Source: Baylisascaris procyonis (Eukaryota; Nematoda; Chromadorea; Rhabditida; Ascarididae). From it: a stretch of 64,000 bases of DNA. Where the stretch lies: contig JAZARR010000187.1 of the NCBI GenBank assembly GCA_037389465.1, forward strand, positions 2,976,001-3,040,000, in the 5' to 3' direction. The notes beneath the pieces are model-generated. The model saw nothing but the letters and a program-made list of their open reading frames with translations, was not told the origin of the DNA and did not search any database. Positions 19,386-33,467 of the stretch are shown here, one piece after another (position 1 is the stretch's first letter; every line of letters begins with the position of its first letter). The position numbers were made by a program, and so were the translations under genes.

Positions 19386-21346
19386 TGGACCACCTTCAAT
19401 TTTTACTCTTTACCAACAGAATTGTTATCCGTCCATCTTTATGGGCGAATAACCGCTCACTTTTTCTTCCATTAATTTAGAAGCAAAATTATGCTTCTAC
19501 GTGTTTGCTGTGACATTTAAATACATTATTCATCAGCTTCTTATGATGTTCAGATTGCATACAATCATCTAGTTTTTGTGCTAATGCGAGTCTTATACTC
19601 ATTCAACGTTAGAATATGAATCTATGGAGCTATGCATTGCGGCGTTATTTAGATCGAAATCACCGTATCTCTACAGTAGTAAAATTTTGATCGTGATAGA
19701 GAATCAGCAATCGGTCTGTGTTCAAAGATATCGTATATGTTGGAAATATTGTGTATTTTATAGAGATGCATAAGAAAACGAGAGCATGAACAGAGTAGAG
19801 GACAAGAATGTATCGTATGCGAAGTAAATAAGCTGTTTTTTTTTTTTTTTTATTTAGCACGCTCACGTATTTACGCCAACAGATTGCATACTATTTCTGG
19901 TACTTCTAAACAGAGTTTTGTTATTTTTCTTGTACTACCTTAATATTTATAACTTTTATTTGTATATATAATTTTTATTTGTTAGTGAACCAAAAAGGTC
20001 GTAGATTTTATCGATAAAGTGATTGTTTATGATATGCATAATGCCAGCATGAAATGACATTTCGTGGAAAAAAATCACTGCTTGAAAGGCTTTAAACAAA
20101 AAAATTCCAACAGAACCCGAATAAATGAAACCATTGAGAATGCTAGAAATCATATAGTAAAAAAAAATTTGCAAAGAAATTTTTTTACGAAAGCGAATAA
20201 TGACATTTTAAAGAATCTAGTTTTTACCTGGATTCATCATAACGCCAGATTTCAACTTTTAATTGTTTACATCGAAAAATAATATAACTGCTATCGTCTA
20301 GAGGAATTATTTTGTCGGTATTCGTAAACTGAAATAAGAAAATAACTAGACGTAATCGAACATTTAATTTCATGAATTAGACCTATGCGGAAATGTGCGG
20401 TGAAATTCTACAATTTCTGATCGTGTTCGATAGATCTATCTCTCATCGATGGCTAGAAAGACTTGCTGATCGAAAATGAATTGGTCAAACATTTCTAATG
20501 ATCGATTTTTAAAGATAAAGTCGTGGGATTTTTTAGAGCCTTCATATAAAATATCCTCGTTGAAATTATAAATCGGATCGGATTATCCAGGTAGAAGGAA
20601 AAAACTCAAAAATATATTCAACACTTCCATCATTAGCAACTGATGATTATAGTTTGTTGAAATGATTAATAGCTATAGAGAGGAAGTAACCTTCGATTAT
20701 TTGATTGATTAAATAATAATTTAAATCGTCCATTTTTTTTTTTTGCTTCTTCTAACTGTTCCAGAACGTTTTTGATATTTTTTCTTTTCACTGATTAAGC
20801 TCGAGGTTCTTGAGGTAGTTGGCGAATAAAAGACTGGCGCGGGTATTAGATGACTCATTTGCTCGAGTGGTTGGAATATTTAACAAAACGGTTACGTTTT
20901 AGCGATTCAATCTACATCATCCTATAGATTAGGCCTGTGGATTGGACATTTGCGCCAACTTGTAATTAATGTTGACATGGATGCTTCGATGTAAAGGAAT
21001 CACATCACTAACAAATATTACTTTGGGATGATGCGTTAATCGCTTTTATATTAAACGATCATTTCGTTAATCACTCTTAGCGTTTCATTAATCACACTTA
21101 TATTTAATGATAATCTATTTCAAACATATTTTTTACTGTGCAAAAAATAGCAACAAACCTTTTCATTCGTTTCGATGAACTCGAAATCACTAACGTCTTT
21201 ATAGCAGCAGATTATAGCACTCGTTTCTGTGAGAAAATATAAATAATTCTTCGAGATACAACAGTGAAATATATGACTGCCTAAACCGAGAGGCATCCAA
21301 CCGATCCTTCAACGTTTAGTAGTTGTTCATATGCTTCAGTGATAAT

Positions 21347-21372
21347 ATTTATTTATTTATTTATTTATTTGT

Positions 21373-21455
<83 letters not shown>

Positions 21456-21467
21456 CTTATTTATTTA
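21347..21467. repeat. (TTTA)n microsatellite
   Basis: About 30 near-perfect tetranucleotide units, with TTTG and CTTA variants. Confidence 0.97.
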
Positions 21468-23478
21468 TAATTGATTGATATCATTTCCTGATATTTTCCT
21501 GATAACAGAAAGATAACGGAAAGTGATAACAATTTCTGACAACAAATGTTTTTTGAAAATAATCCAAGAGGGCAAACAGGAATAAGTAAAATTCTTTCTA
21601 CCAATAAATAATCGATACAACTATTTAAAAAGATTTTGTTTATTTTTTTCATCCACAGGAGAGTAAAAATTCGAAAAATTCAATCATTTCAAAGGAAGAG
21701 AATCTTTTTCCCCGAAATATAACCGAGTTTTGTTCTAACGATTATTCGAATGTTTTTGTTTAGAAGATTAATTTTTTTCTGGCTTTAATTTACCACTAAC
21801 TATGGAAGCGATCCTTGATACCTTTTGCCGAAAACTTATAATGCTCTACTATTGAGTTCTTCTTATCTTACCAATTAATTTGGAACCTATTTTCTCATTG
21901 AGAACATCGTCTATAGAATCCTTATAATTTTATATTGACCTTCTCGATAACGTTCCATACGTTTGTTGTTGCCATATACAACCATCTACCGTTATCCATG
22001 TAACGTTTTTTTCGAATATTTTTGCACTGATTACATTCTCTTTTGCTCTGAAAATTCGCATTAAAATTTATAAAGATGCCAAACTTTTTTTGTTCTATTT
22101 ATCAATCATCGAAGTTTCATCGATAACAGGTTGGGGTTTTCTTTGCTATTCATCAAAAACTACATCGAAAAAAAATCTCAAATAAGTAAAAAAAAAATTA
22201 TTATATTTGCGAAAGAGGTAATAGCAATTTAAATCGGAAACTATTTAGAATAAATATAAGAGGGTTCTTCGAGGAATTTTTTTCGACTGTAGCTTCGACT
22301 ATCCCCAAAAAAATCATCTATGAAATATTCATTGTGACAAAAATCTCATGCCTATGAATGAGAGTTTTCTGGCAAACTCCCACATTTAGCTTTTATTTTA
22401 ATGATTATGGATTTTTGCTTTTTTTTTCAGATTTTTTTGGTTTCTTTTTTCTCATTTTTTGATCATAGTTGTGTGATATTATTAAGGTTTTTTATGGCTT
22501 TTATTTTTTCCTTTTTCTTTTGTTTTTCAATTTTATTGCTTATTCTAGTGGGAAATTAACTGGCGTTATTAGCAACAACTTTAAGCAGGAGCATTTCTTG
22601 ATTGACAAAAAATATGGGCAGACTATGGATTGCAAAAAAAAGGATCTAATTAATAACATTGATAGAAGTGTAGAACTTACGTTATTGAAAGTATTATGCT
22701 CTTCTTGTTTAATTCTTGTAAAATAATCTTACTTCCACATGATACCTGTAAATTAACTCGTTGTTTATTCTAGTGTTTACATAGGGAGGCACATGGAGTA
22801 CATGGATTTTCTGGGATTCTTTCTGGGATTTCTGGGATTCTGGGATCTTCTCTATCCTCACTCCTCATATCTCATCTTCTTCTCCCCTCCCATTCATTCA
22901 CCTTCCTTCTGTCCCCCTATCTCATCATCTAACGAACCTAAAAATCACAAATAAATGCGACTGTCTTTTAATGGTGCCTTATATATGACATAACACGAGC
23001 TACTAATAACTCGTCAATAATTTTATGGTCGCAAATTTGGCAGTAAAACTTTAATTGTGTACTTACGAAAAAGTTCAGCGAATTTAGTGTTTCTGTGAAA
23101 AAAAAAAGTAGATCAAACGAGTATGCTCGCTATTAAATCAACGAGATTTTTTTCTTTTAAAATTTCAATATTTTCTCAAATATTTAATTTATTAACGTTA
23201 AGAGCATAGCCTATTAGATTATTGATTGAAATTGCTTAAATTAGCTGAGTCTAATATATTTAGCTGCGCCATTTTTTCTCATATCTTATTTACTTGTTTT
23301 AACATTTATTCAAAAAATAACGTCAAAAAATTATTGCAACAATATTCCTAATGGATTATCGTAGAGCATCGATGATATTATTTTAGCATTGATGGTAGTG
23401 AATATTTTCGTTGAGGCAACTAATCAGTGATGCTATATGAAATTTTGAAAATAAATAAAGATAGAAAAAATATGACAC

Positions 23479-23634
23479 CTTGAGAGCATTTAAAATAGCT
23501 TTAAAAAGCGCAGAAATAACACAGAAGCAGAAAAATTTTAGCGTTTGAAAAGTAAAAATTTGTTGAAAATTGGAAATTAAATTTCTCAGTCGTTGAATTC
23601 CGATGGTACAACAAGTCTCGAGGATCATTTCACT
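23479..23634 (-). CDS. Candidate exon (ILETCCTIGIQRL)
   Basis: Fifty-two codons lie between AAGACAG and a GTGTCA donor, phase 0 to 0, which fits the end of the exon at 24293. The first half (ILETCCTIGIQRLRNLIS) looks coding; the second half is F-rich and could be read-through. Weak. Confidence 0.28.
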
Positions 23635-24292
23635 CTGTCTTGGAAATGTGCAAAGAATCTTAATGGCTCATTTCAATTAAAAACACTAGCGCCCAACTTC
23701 ATTCAGGAATAGAATATCATAAAAGAAACTAAATATTTCATGAAAACTAATTTACATTCTGTGTTTTAATTTTTTTCTGTATCAGATTTAATGTTCTTGT
23801 AATTATAATAATTAAATATAAATTAAATTAAACATTACCATAACAATATTGTCCATTGTCGAAAGGCAAACTATTTCATCGTCACGTTTCATATCCATTT
23901 TCCTCACTTCTGCATACTATAAAAATAAAATAACCTACTCTATTTTCATCCGTATTTTGCATATAATATTTTTGATAGTCTTGTAGTTTATGTTTTTTAA
24001 AGTAAATTATAAATGTTTTATAGGAAAGATCATTTAATGAGTAGACTAAGCCAAGTGGATTTGTTAATCTAATCGAAAAGTGCGATCTGCAGTAAAGTGC
24101 TAGAAGTGAGTTAAACATTTCGAGGAATATAGTGAAGTTTTTTTTTATTTGAATAATCTTTTTCCTCCAATTAGATGGAAATTTTCCTTGATTTTATTGG
24201 TCATTTGTGCGACAATTTATTGCCACCTTTGTGCTTTTCAAATTTCAACATATAAAATCACACTTAAAAGGTTGCATGACTTCAAATGATAC

Positions 24293-24424
24293 CATAATTG
24301 ATTCGATTTCATCGCGTAACCTAGGGAACAAGCAATTGAAAGAAATGATAGAGACTTCGTCATTGTCGTTATCGATGCGACATTTCACTCTTATGCCTTT
24401 AGTATGCGCCATTGCTATCAAAAG
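24293..24424 (-). CDS. Candidate exon (IRVKCRIDNDNDEV)
   Basis: Forty-four codons follow the acceptor ATCTTCTAG and end at ATG/GTATCA, phase 0 to 0. The sequence includes KGIRVKCRIDNDNDEV and FPRLRDEIESIM. If the donor is not used, the frame stays open to a TGA at 24245, followed by AATAAA (24216-24221 on the minus strand), so this could instead be a terminal exon of 55 codons from an ATG at 24412. Confidence 0.4.
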
Positions 24425-24919
24425 CTAGAAGATATAGAAAATTGAACGAATTTATTGAGAAAAACTAGGAAAGCACATCAGCGCTTTTCGTTGTTATGAT
24501 AAGGCTAACAGTAGCTGATAAGATAAAGCGTTGATATTGATAAGCCGAACAATGCCTATTATCTTCGTCGAATTTTCTCGTAGCATCACTGTTGCAATCT
24601 CATAGGCGGGGCATAATTCCATTTGCTCTCCTAGCTTGGCTTATTATCGTTGTTAACGATAAGAGTAGTCGTATTATTTTTTCGTGCTTCGCATGCTCAT
24701 CTAAGAGACTTCGTTGTATATGATACATATCTGTACTTAGGTCTAGTAGGTATTCTGCTACTATATATATATATACATATACATTTAGAGTTTTCTAATT
24801 TATATAGCACGGACTCTGTTATATAGCACGAATTCTGTTATGTAATTTAGTGTGACGCTGAAGGATGTAAAAATCTATTTGATCATTTTATAGAATATTA
24901 GAATAATAACATTAACTAC

Positions 24920-24991
24920 CAGTAAATTCTCCAATGTCCATAGTTCGAGTGTAATTTCCTCTTCGCCTTCTACTAGAAGCAAGAATATTTC
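24920..24991 (-). CDS. Candidate exon that does not fit the phase chain
   Basis: Acceptor ATTATTACAG and donor ACTG/GTAGTT bound 23 open codons (SSRRRRGNYTRTMDIGEF), phase 1 to 1. Its neighbours in the chain meet in phase 0 here, so it is either an alternative exon or chance. Confidence 0.25.
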
Positions 24992-25898
24992 CTGTAATAA
25001 TATTTATTACTATTGCACATACTATTTGTTTATAAATATTTCTTCTTGAAAACCTTTTTTTTTGATCATAAATGAATTGCATCATGCAGCTCAATTATCA
25101 ACTATTGTTCAACCTTATTACGGTCACTTATTATCAGCGATTGCTAAACTTCTACGTTGAAATTTTCCAACTTAATTGAAAAGTCAACATTTTTTTTTTC
25201 GTTGAAAATTTTGCCCATATATATATTCAAAGCGCACTACATACAATTAAAGCCATTGAAAATATCACCTCTTAGAAAAGAATGCATTATTCTGATACAT
25301 TATTATTGAAAATGTATTAGTTTAGATGAAATCTGTCCCTGTAAAAAGGAAACTACCGTTCTCTTGGTTATCTCTTGATTACCAACCACCTTGTGGACGT
25401 GAGGTCTCGGCAATGATCACAATTTGGCGATAAGCCTTAATCTACTTGAAATTGGAATCTCATTTAATCCTGATCCATGAATCATGAGTTAAATACGATT
25501 CTGGCCTATATTCCAATTCTTGTTACATTCGATAGAGAGGGCTGGATCTAATCGTTTAAGTGGCAAGTAGTAAAGTAATATCTCTTGCAATATCACCTTT
25601 TGACACATGATATTGCAGTTGATAAACAACGAAAGGATGACAATAGTTATGTTGATTGGCAAAAAAAGAAGAAAAATTTAGAGTATTTTGATGAAAAAAA
25701 TAGGCATTTTTAAATTTTCTACACATTCATTGTTATGCATAAATGGCTAGAGCGTTCTTTTAGATCATGAGATTATTACAACGATATTGTTCTTTTTTAT
25801 GACGAAGAAATTATTCATAATTTTTGATAAATTAGATTCTTAGCCAAATCTTTCATCTCTTTGAAGATGAAAGGGAGCAATTGAGCAGAGAACGGGGT

Positions 25899-25911
25899 GG
25901 GGGGGGGGGGG
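25899..25911 (+). repeat. Homopolymer of 13 G
   Basis: A run of 13 G preceded by GGGGT. It is unusual in such AT-rich DNA and prone to length error. Confidence 0.9.
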
Positions 25912-26261
25912 AGAGAAGAAATATTTCATTAACTTATAATTTACAACTCGTTGGAAAAAGCATAATTTCAACGTTTCATAGACAGGGTGGATATTAGTTT
26001 ATTGCTTCTTTTATAACATTCGAAAAATTTTTAATACTATCTCGAAGGCAACTTAGTAGTCGATTGATAAGATTAGAAAATTAAGAAGCATTTTCTTCTT
26101 TCCTCATTCCTGTCTTCCATCTTTTTCCTCCCTCTTACTTATCCTCTTCTTCTTCCTCCTCCCTCTCGCTCTTCACCCATCTCCGCCCTAGTCGATAAAT
26201 GATGATATATAAATTTCCGACTAGAAAGTTCAAGCATAGATAGAGAATGCATTTTTTTTAC

Positions 26262-26386
26262 CGAGGCTTCGTTGTATTCAGCGGCCAAAATTTTCTCGGC
26301 GTATTTCGAAATTGGTGTCATAAAAAATTTCAGTGATATATTCGGCGCAGCTTTATACCATTCAATTAACTGAAAAAAAACTTCAG
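26262..26386 (-). CDS. Candidate exon (LIEWYKAAPNISLKF)
   Basis: A donor at GCCTCG/GTAAAA closes an open frame containing LIEWYKAAPNISLKF and ISKYAEKILAAEYNEAS. Two acceptors are possible: AAATTAG at 26386 (phase 1, fits the previous exon) and the stronger TTTTTTTTCAG at 26369 (phase 0). The coding look is good; the start is open. Confidence 0.45.
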
Positions 26387-29300
26387 CTAATTTCAGGTTC
26401 ATTTTAGGATACTTTTGAATTTAGTTTTCGATTTCCTCTCCGAATCATTTCAGCTATGAAAATCTTCTCTAAACGATCTGTCCATTTTGTCTAAAAAAAT
26501 AATCAAATGAGGAAAAATTAATACTAAGGAGGAGTTCAGTCTATTATATTCTTGGTAGTAGTAGTTGTTCTTATGTCTGCCTATATCTGTCAGTGCGAAA
26601 TCAAGTCACTAATACTTCCTATGTAATAGGTAAGTCACTAAGCAAATCGAGTAGAAATAAATAGAAGATAGGAGCGAATGGAACTTGACAGATCACGCCG
26701 ACCACTCTTGGTGATTAGATGAATTGTCTGGTGAACCAAGTGAACACAAATACTATTTGAATGTGAAATTAACTAAGTAGACCTGAAATTAATTTTAGGT
26801 TTATTTCAAGGGACTTTATTCATATAATTCGACAAAGTAATATCTAATTTCGAGAATTTCAGCTGTTTTTATTAGATTTATTTTCACTTTAGTAATCATT
26901 TGCTCTAGTGACTTATTTTTCTTTCATTCCAGTCATTGAAAACCGAAACACTTTTGATAAATAATTTAAATTATGAGAGAATACATTTAATTTTAATTAA
27001 TAAATCAATATATCTGACCAAAATTCCTTATCAGCAATTGTTCATTTAATTGGTCTAGTCAGGCAAATCACATGATTCTTAGCCTCTATAGCCGACTTCT
27101 ATAGATATTCATTTTCACAGCTGGAATGCAATTCAGCGGCATTTTACTTTGCTTGCCTAGTTACAAGTAATTAGAAAAAAGTATTTATCTGACTTTTATT
27201 CCACTCTCAAAATTTCGATTGCTTACCTCTCTATTCATCGGCATGATTAGGTGCAAAATTTCATATGTGATGCCTAACAATTTGCTCATACTCAAAGAAT
27301 TTTAAGCGAAATGACGCTTTAAAATTCCAATCTTTCGCATAAATATTATGGAAAATAGATGAAAAAGGGAGATAGAAGAGAGATGACATCATTTTCATGA
27401 GAGTTTTAAAACAGTCACATCCCCATCTCTATACGCTGTCCCCATCCCCTCTATTCTTATTATCAATCAGCTCAGCGTCTATACTTTTTTGAGATGTTAT
27501 CTTAATAATGTCTGGATTGCCTTTATTATCATCAGTGAAGTTCATGCTATAATTAGGTCATCTCGGTTATTTGACTATAAATTTTAAATTTAAAATATTT
27601 AAAAAATTTTATCGAAAATTTTCAATTTTTTCACCTCGGGAGAAAATATTTTCGTGCGTGATGTTTAGCTTCATAGATTTAACACAAAAATTTTTGCGAA
27701 ATTTCAATTAGCTTAATTTTTGCGGTGAAATTTTGCACTGGAATGGATCAAACAATGAAATGCCTTCCCATACGACAATAATTGCAATTTTAATCCAATA
27801 TATTATAGTGTTGAATAATATAACATCGAAATGAAAGCGAGTAAATTTTCAATCAAAAATAAATAATATTCAATGAGATTGTCAATGATAATTGATTATG
27901 AATAAAAATAAAATATTATTTTCCAAAAACATTGAAAATTTTTGAATTTTTTTAAAAGAAGAAAACCTATCAATAGGCACCGTAATGCATGCGTTGATGT
28001 GATATATAAAAGAAACAATCATGAAATGATCAACTAGAGCGCTCATTGTTTCCATTTTGGACAATAATAGATCTATCGAAAATTAAATTTTAATATTAAA
28101 TTGAAGAAAATAACCTCATTTTTATATTTCTTTTTAGATAAACATCGTAGAATTCTTTCAAAAGCGCTTTCTTCATAGTTATGCTTGTTGTTCACGCCAA
28201 TCATAATGTCTACTTGGAGTTCGGCATCCTAAACTTTCGTACAGATTAGGTTTAGCATCATTAATTTCAGTATAGAAAATATATGAAGTATAGATTCGAC
28301 CTTTGAACTTTATACTAAAATATCATTGGAGCTCGCTCATAAATATATACACAGAATAATCCATAAAGCGAAAAAAATACATCGGAAAAATATGATGCGT
28401 TTTTTCTAAATTTTTTAGTATGTGGTGATTGAATATAGTTCATAGAGATAATAGAGAAACATCTTTGCTAGTAGAGGATGTCTGAATGGTAAACAGACAC
28501 TTAAACAACGGCAGACAAACACATAGACATTGTGATACAATCACGTAATGCTTTTTTTTTTCAAACTTTGCGGAAAAAAATATTTTTAAATGCAAAAGAA
28601 AATTTTTTTTCGCTATCAAATTACATATGTAAAACAACTTCCGACGAGTTCAAGTCGAAATTTTAGCACTTGAAGAGTTAAGTATGAGAGATAACGAATA
28701 TAGCAGATAGAGATCTCGAAGGGATATTTGTTTAGAAATGTCGAAAAATTCTTTAACATCTCACTTTGAATGATGACTCCAAATCGAAAACAATCGCCCA
28801 CATGAGGCATTCATTTTAAATATTTTTGTCTTTTTTTTTTTTTTTTCGAATTTATTTCAATATTCTTTTTGTAGAATTTTATTTATATTGTCTTGAATAG
28901 ATTTTCAATAAGAAAGAGCATTTACTTATTGCTTGACTAATCGCTAAAATTAAAAAAAAAAAAAAAATTCTAATTGCTTGTTTTATTGCTCATTAATTTT
29001 CAAGGTTCTAACCTATTATCAACTAATTCCTCATCATACCTCGTCATTCTTAATAAAGAATTTCTACTCAAAAATTTTAGATTATAAAGTAGATATTAGT
29101 ATAAGTTAGTGAGCAAAAAAAAAAACGCTCAACTCTTTAGTCATATTCATTAATGTAATATCTCCGTTTTATATGACCAGATAACATAGTTTATAAAACT
29201 TCTCTCTTCTATCGACAGGAATTGGGACTTTTTTTAGTTGTATTGATGAACGCACTTCTAAGAACGATTACTTTTTGAGTATATAAAAAAACTTCTTTTA

Positions 29301-29581
29301 CAAAATGAACAATTGTTCTTGTTGAAGCATTGTTTTCCCTAGTGAATTGACCAGTTTTGCTTATATATCCTTTTTTTTCAACTGTTCTGCTAATCGTAGA
29401 ATGAATGCAAAAACCAGAGGGTAAGAGAATAGTAGCAGAAGGGGGTGGGGGGAGAGTTTTGGATTACAATTTGAACTCGCCAAGCAATGCTATCCCCGTC
29501 TCCCATCCCCTTCCCCCCACCGCTTGTTGAATAGCAATAGCAGTATGAAGAAATAAATCAACGTGAAACGTCAATTTTCAC

Positions 29582-29745
29582 CTTGCAGAGTAAAGCTATA
29601 AAACATCTTGAGTGCTCGGTTGTAATCTTGTGCACTATCGACATCACGAGATTTGCTTGGCTTGTTTCGAAAATCCCTTTTCATTGGCAGGCTGTCAACT
29701 TTTGACAGACTTCTACATCTCATCAATTTACTAGTAATTGAATTG
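29582..29745 (-). CDS. Candidate exon (CRSLSKVDSLPMKRDF)
   Basis: The acceptor CTTCATTTCAG and donor CAAG/GTGAAA enclose 54 full codons, phase 2 to 1. The peptide (CRSLSKVDSLPMKRDF, DVDSAQDYNRALKMF) is basic and serine-rich, like a phosphorylated linker. The stretch is clearly richer in GC than its flanks. Confidence 0.5.
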
Positions 29746-30499
29746 CTGAAATGAAGAACTTTCGGAACTGGTTTCATCTCATTCATTCGCCCCCCCTCCT
29801 TCTCCACCTCAATTCCCTTCACTCCCATCCTTTCTTAGGGATTTTATACACATTAACCATATTGTCGCCCAAGACCACACTTTGATATATCATTGTCATC
29901 TGTTTGCCAATATGTAATTCTTTTTAATGAAATTAGATCACTATGGATCGTTTTTAGTGAAGCATGCAATGTGATGCATAATTTATGTTGAGTTATCAAT
30001 GGAGACCTAAATTGAGTGCTTCCAAAATTTGGATTTGCATAGAAATTCAAATAGTGAGGCTAGATTGATTGAATTTTTTGTTTGTTCACTATCCCCCTCC
30101 ACCCTCCACCCCTTCCTTGTTCTCTTTCCTTTTGTCCTGCACAGCAGCATTTTATACGTTCCTTAAAAAAATTGTGCGGGAATGTGTTTTTAATTTATAA
30201 AGATGTACTCTTTGAATGAAAATTATTTTCAAAGCGTTATATATAGGGAATTCTTATAGGGCAACAATGAGCGCTACTAAATGATCTTAACAGATACGAT
30301 CCGAAAATTTATCTATGTTATGTTTCATTAACAATGAATAAAACTTATTGTTATAAAGAAATTATAAAGACATCATTCAGATTTTATTACCGTAAACTGA
30401 ACGTGATATCGGTCTTTATCCAAATGAATACCTTTCTTTATGCTAATGTGTAGATTTTCATTTATATAGCGCATAATATGACGTCACGTATGTGTACTG

Positions 30500-30640
30500 A
30501 TCACTATACGCTGTATATTGCCCACTGTGGATGGCCACTTTAAGCAATTCATACTGTCCACCACAGGATGGATACTGTAGGCTGAACACTGTAGGTAATT
30601 TATTCTGTCCAGCGTAGGATGATTAGTGCAGGAAGCTCAC
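30500..30640. repeat. Degenerate short tandem repeats around ACTGTAGG
   Basis: Imperfect copies of a unit like ATACTGTCCACCGTAGGATG occur four or five times. A palindromic TGACGTCA (30480-30487), the CRE-type core, lies just before, with nothing else to suggest a promoter. Confidence 0.4.
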
Positions 30641-32832
30641 TAATTTAAATCCATTCCCACTTCTCTTTCCTTTTCTGCTACACCAGACCACTTTTCTTCC
30701 ACTTTCACATTTTTTGAGTAAAAATTTGCAACAAATTCTGCACAATTTTCTTAAAATGTTGCGATAATTTCACAAATAAATTCATCAAAATATTTGAGAT
30801 TCTCAAAAGATAACTATATTATTGTTTATAATTTTATTAAGAAATCATCATATTATTTAAACTTTCTAGCAAAGAAATATGAAACTATTTTCATCGATTC
30901 GTAATATTAGCAGAACGAAAAAGAAAAAAAAGAAGAAATTCATTTCAAAGGCGTTCATTTCAAATAGACAAATGGGATTTGAGCTTTTTTTTTCTTCATT
31001 TCGACCTCACTCATACGAATGTCAGTTAGCTTTTCAGTGAACAACATTTCACTCATATCGATTCGACGTTCTATTGTCTTGTCATATGCACCATCCTTAT
31101 AATCCATAGATCTCCATCTCTATCGCTTCTATTATTTATGCCTCTTTACCTGTAACACCTTTGCCATCTCTTTGATGGGTAATATTCCACTTGCACCATC
31201 TATATAATCTCTACCTTTCCACGTTTAGCACCTATATGATATATGGACCCACATCTGCATCACCTCTATCGACTATAGCTCCTCTATCAATACCACATCA
31301 TAACCTCAGGTCCTTTATTTAACAATTAATGCCTCTGACTCATACAAATTACACTTTTCCAATATAATTTTAAGCAAATCGCTATTAAAAATATCAAAAA
31401 ATAGCCTCAAGCTATACGGACCAGAAAATGACCTGGGAAATTTAACCGAATTTGCATGTGTTAAGTATGTTTTTGAGGCCTAAAATTTTTGTTGCTAGCG
31501 GATTGGATGTAACAATTTTGTAGCATTTATCGACTGTCTGATATGTGGGTACTTTTTTTTTTTCATTTCGCTCGATCATGGGACCTCTTTTTACTTTCTC
31601 TTCTTCATCATTCCCTTCCCATCGTTCAAAAATGACCAGTACTTTCTTTTTGATGCGCTTTTTTTGATGTGTCCTGGGAATTGTTGAACGGATAGAGAGG
31701 GGAAAAAGCCCTAAGAATTTTGCCGTATTGGATCATTCCATCTTTATCTTTCTGAACGCTCCTTTATTCTCACCTCTCATGAAATGTCTTCTAAATGAAT
31801 AGTTAGCGGCTTTGTATACATCAAAAAATTTTCAGAATTGATTTTTTGCGAAGTATTTTCTGAAGAGTATTTATAATTTTTGGAAGATTTTGTAATTTTT
31901 GATATATTTGTAGCAGTTAGATCACTTCTTTGATATATTAATTTGTAAAATTATAATTAAACGAAACATTTTTTCTCAAATAAGTATGTATCTTTGCGTT
32001 TATAATAAATCCACGTAAAATTTTTAACATACAGCTGTGCATTTCCAAATAATTTTTACATTCACGAAAAATTTTATATTTATATCGAATTCTTTGCTTG
32101 AAAATTATTCTTTATTAGATTTCTTCTCAGGAATATTTTCTATTAACATCGTCATCGATAAGAAAGCCCCTCTTAACGTCTAAGCAATGAGTTACTACTT
32201 GCAGTGCCACAGTTGAACGTATCACGTTGAAAAATTACACTAAACGATGCTTTTTATGTATAGTGCAATATTTTTTTCAATGGCTATTGTAGTGACATAT
32301 GTTGCGAATGTCTGTGTAAGTGTGTATGTGTGTGTGTGTGTGTGCGTTCTTATTTATTTCTTCATTAAGTTCTATATGTATTTAACAATACTGATTACAA
32401 TAAAACCTAACGTTCTTCTTCTAAGGATCCTTACTTTTCTCATCAATTTTGTTCGTTATTCGCTGGTTTCTTCCAGTTAAAAAAAATATCGTTTAATTTG
32501 AGAAATCAAATTGTTATTTTTCTAAAATTAGCGTTTAAGCGAAGCGATAATTTTTTCTTTTTTTTTTGATTGAAGTTTTATAGAATTGAATTCCGATTTC
32601 GTATATAAATGTTAGTTATATTTTACAGTTATTCGCAGCGGTCGAAATGCAAAAAAATTACAATTTACAGGCAAGCATATTTTTCCTTTTTTTTTTCAAT
32701 AGCCAAGAAAATATTGACTAAAATTTTGAAAAAAGTTTTCATAAATTTCGATTGGTTGAGCGCTTGCTTATTTGATCAATATGTTATCGATCACCGATAG
32801 TTGAGCATCTTTGACTATCGATTATCTTCTAC

Positions 32833-32936
32833 GTGGTAATCGAATCAATCGAATCCAATTCATAGATATGCGAGAATAAATCGACCGAAGTCATTTTAAC
32901 GGCAAATTTTATATGATTATAGTCTCTAATATTTTT
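32833..32936 (-). CDS. Candidate exon (KFAVKMTSVDLFSHIYEL)
   Basis: Thirty-four codons plus two bases follow the acceptor TTGATTGAAG and end at ACCAC/GTAGAA, phase 0 to 2. Residues include IKFAVKMTSVDLFSHIYEL. The phase fits both neighbouring exons. Confidence 0.45.
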
Positions 32937-32995
32937 CTTCAATCAAAAATCTATATACGATAGAAATTGCTTCTGAGAAAAATAATGCTTACTTT

Positions 32996-33115
32996 AGTGC
33001 CTTTATTATTGCGAGTTTTAACACCGGAAGTTGAACATTATTGCGGCAAATTCACTACCTTTATTACTGCATCTATGCTACCTTTATTGCTGTAGCTCCA
33101 ATACCTTTATTACCG
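32996..33115. repeat. Short minisatellite, unit about 29 bp
   Basis: Three to four degenerate copies of a segment with TACCTTTATTACTG. It lies in a putative intron of the minus-strand gene. Confidence 0.6.
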
Positions 33116-33356
33116 AAAGTTTAGTAGGTTTATTATTTGAGATTTCAGAGTTGAATAAAATTGTGCGCAAAATTCAGATTAAAAAAAGAAAGATTTTCAT
33201 GGAGTTTTTATTTTTTTTTTTGTGGAGGTTTTCTGAATTTATTGAATTAGTTCTTTATTTTTATTTATTGAATTTATTGAAGAATCTATTGAAGAAGGAT
33301 TGTTAAATTTTCGTTTATTGTGTTGCTTTATCAAAATCATTGAATATCGATATTAC

Positions 33357-33467
33357 CTGAGTATCAACTGGTTCAAGTTGAACTATTGCATTTGTTACGA
33401 TAATCTCGGTAAATTCTGTCTGTGATGAATTTTCTTCAAACGTTATCGTTCCCTCCAAATCGATAAC
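33357..33467 (-). CDS. Candidate exon (VIDLEGTITFEEN)
   Basis: Thirty-seven codons end at a good donor (ACTCAG/GTAATA), phase 0 to 0. The peptide VIDLEGTITFEEN...FTEIIVTNAIVQLEPVD has an alternating hydrophobic pattern like beta strands. The acceptor (AATTAAAG) is weak; an alternative after TTGGAG keeps the same phase. Confidence 0.45.

Larger units (their letters stand above)
16036..23478. other. AT-rich intergenic or intronic stretch without a supported gene
   Basis: Open frames here are short, rich in F/I/K/N and mostly lack splice context. I found only simple sequence: a G-rich tract near 19.35 kb, a tetranucleotide array at 21.35 kb and a few TCTGGGATT copies near 22.81 kb. If the minus-strand gene described below runs further left, its 3' end could lie here. 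Confidence 0.5.

Noticed and set aside
22469..22726. 85-codon secreted-protein-like ORF
   Set aside because: It has no ATG (it opens with TTG) and the hydrophobic start is a translation of T-rich sequence.
24497..24643. 49-codon minus ORF (MELCPAYEIATVML)
   Set aside because: It reads well but has no clear splice borders and does not fit the exon chain; it served as a warning that chance ORFs here can look coding.
28136..28206. Splice-acceptor-led + ORF (INIVEFFQKRFLHSYACC)
   Set aside because: It has a good acceptor but ends in 22 codons with no upstream partner.
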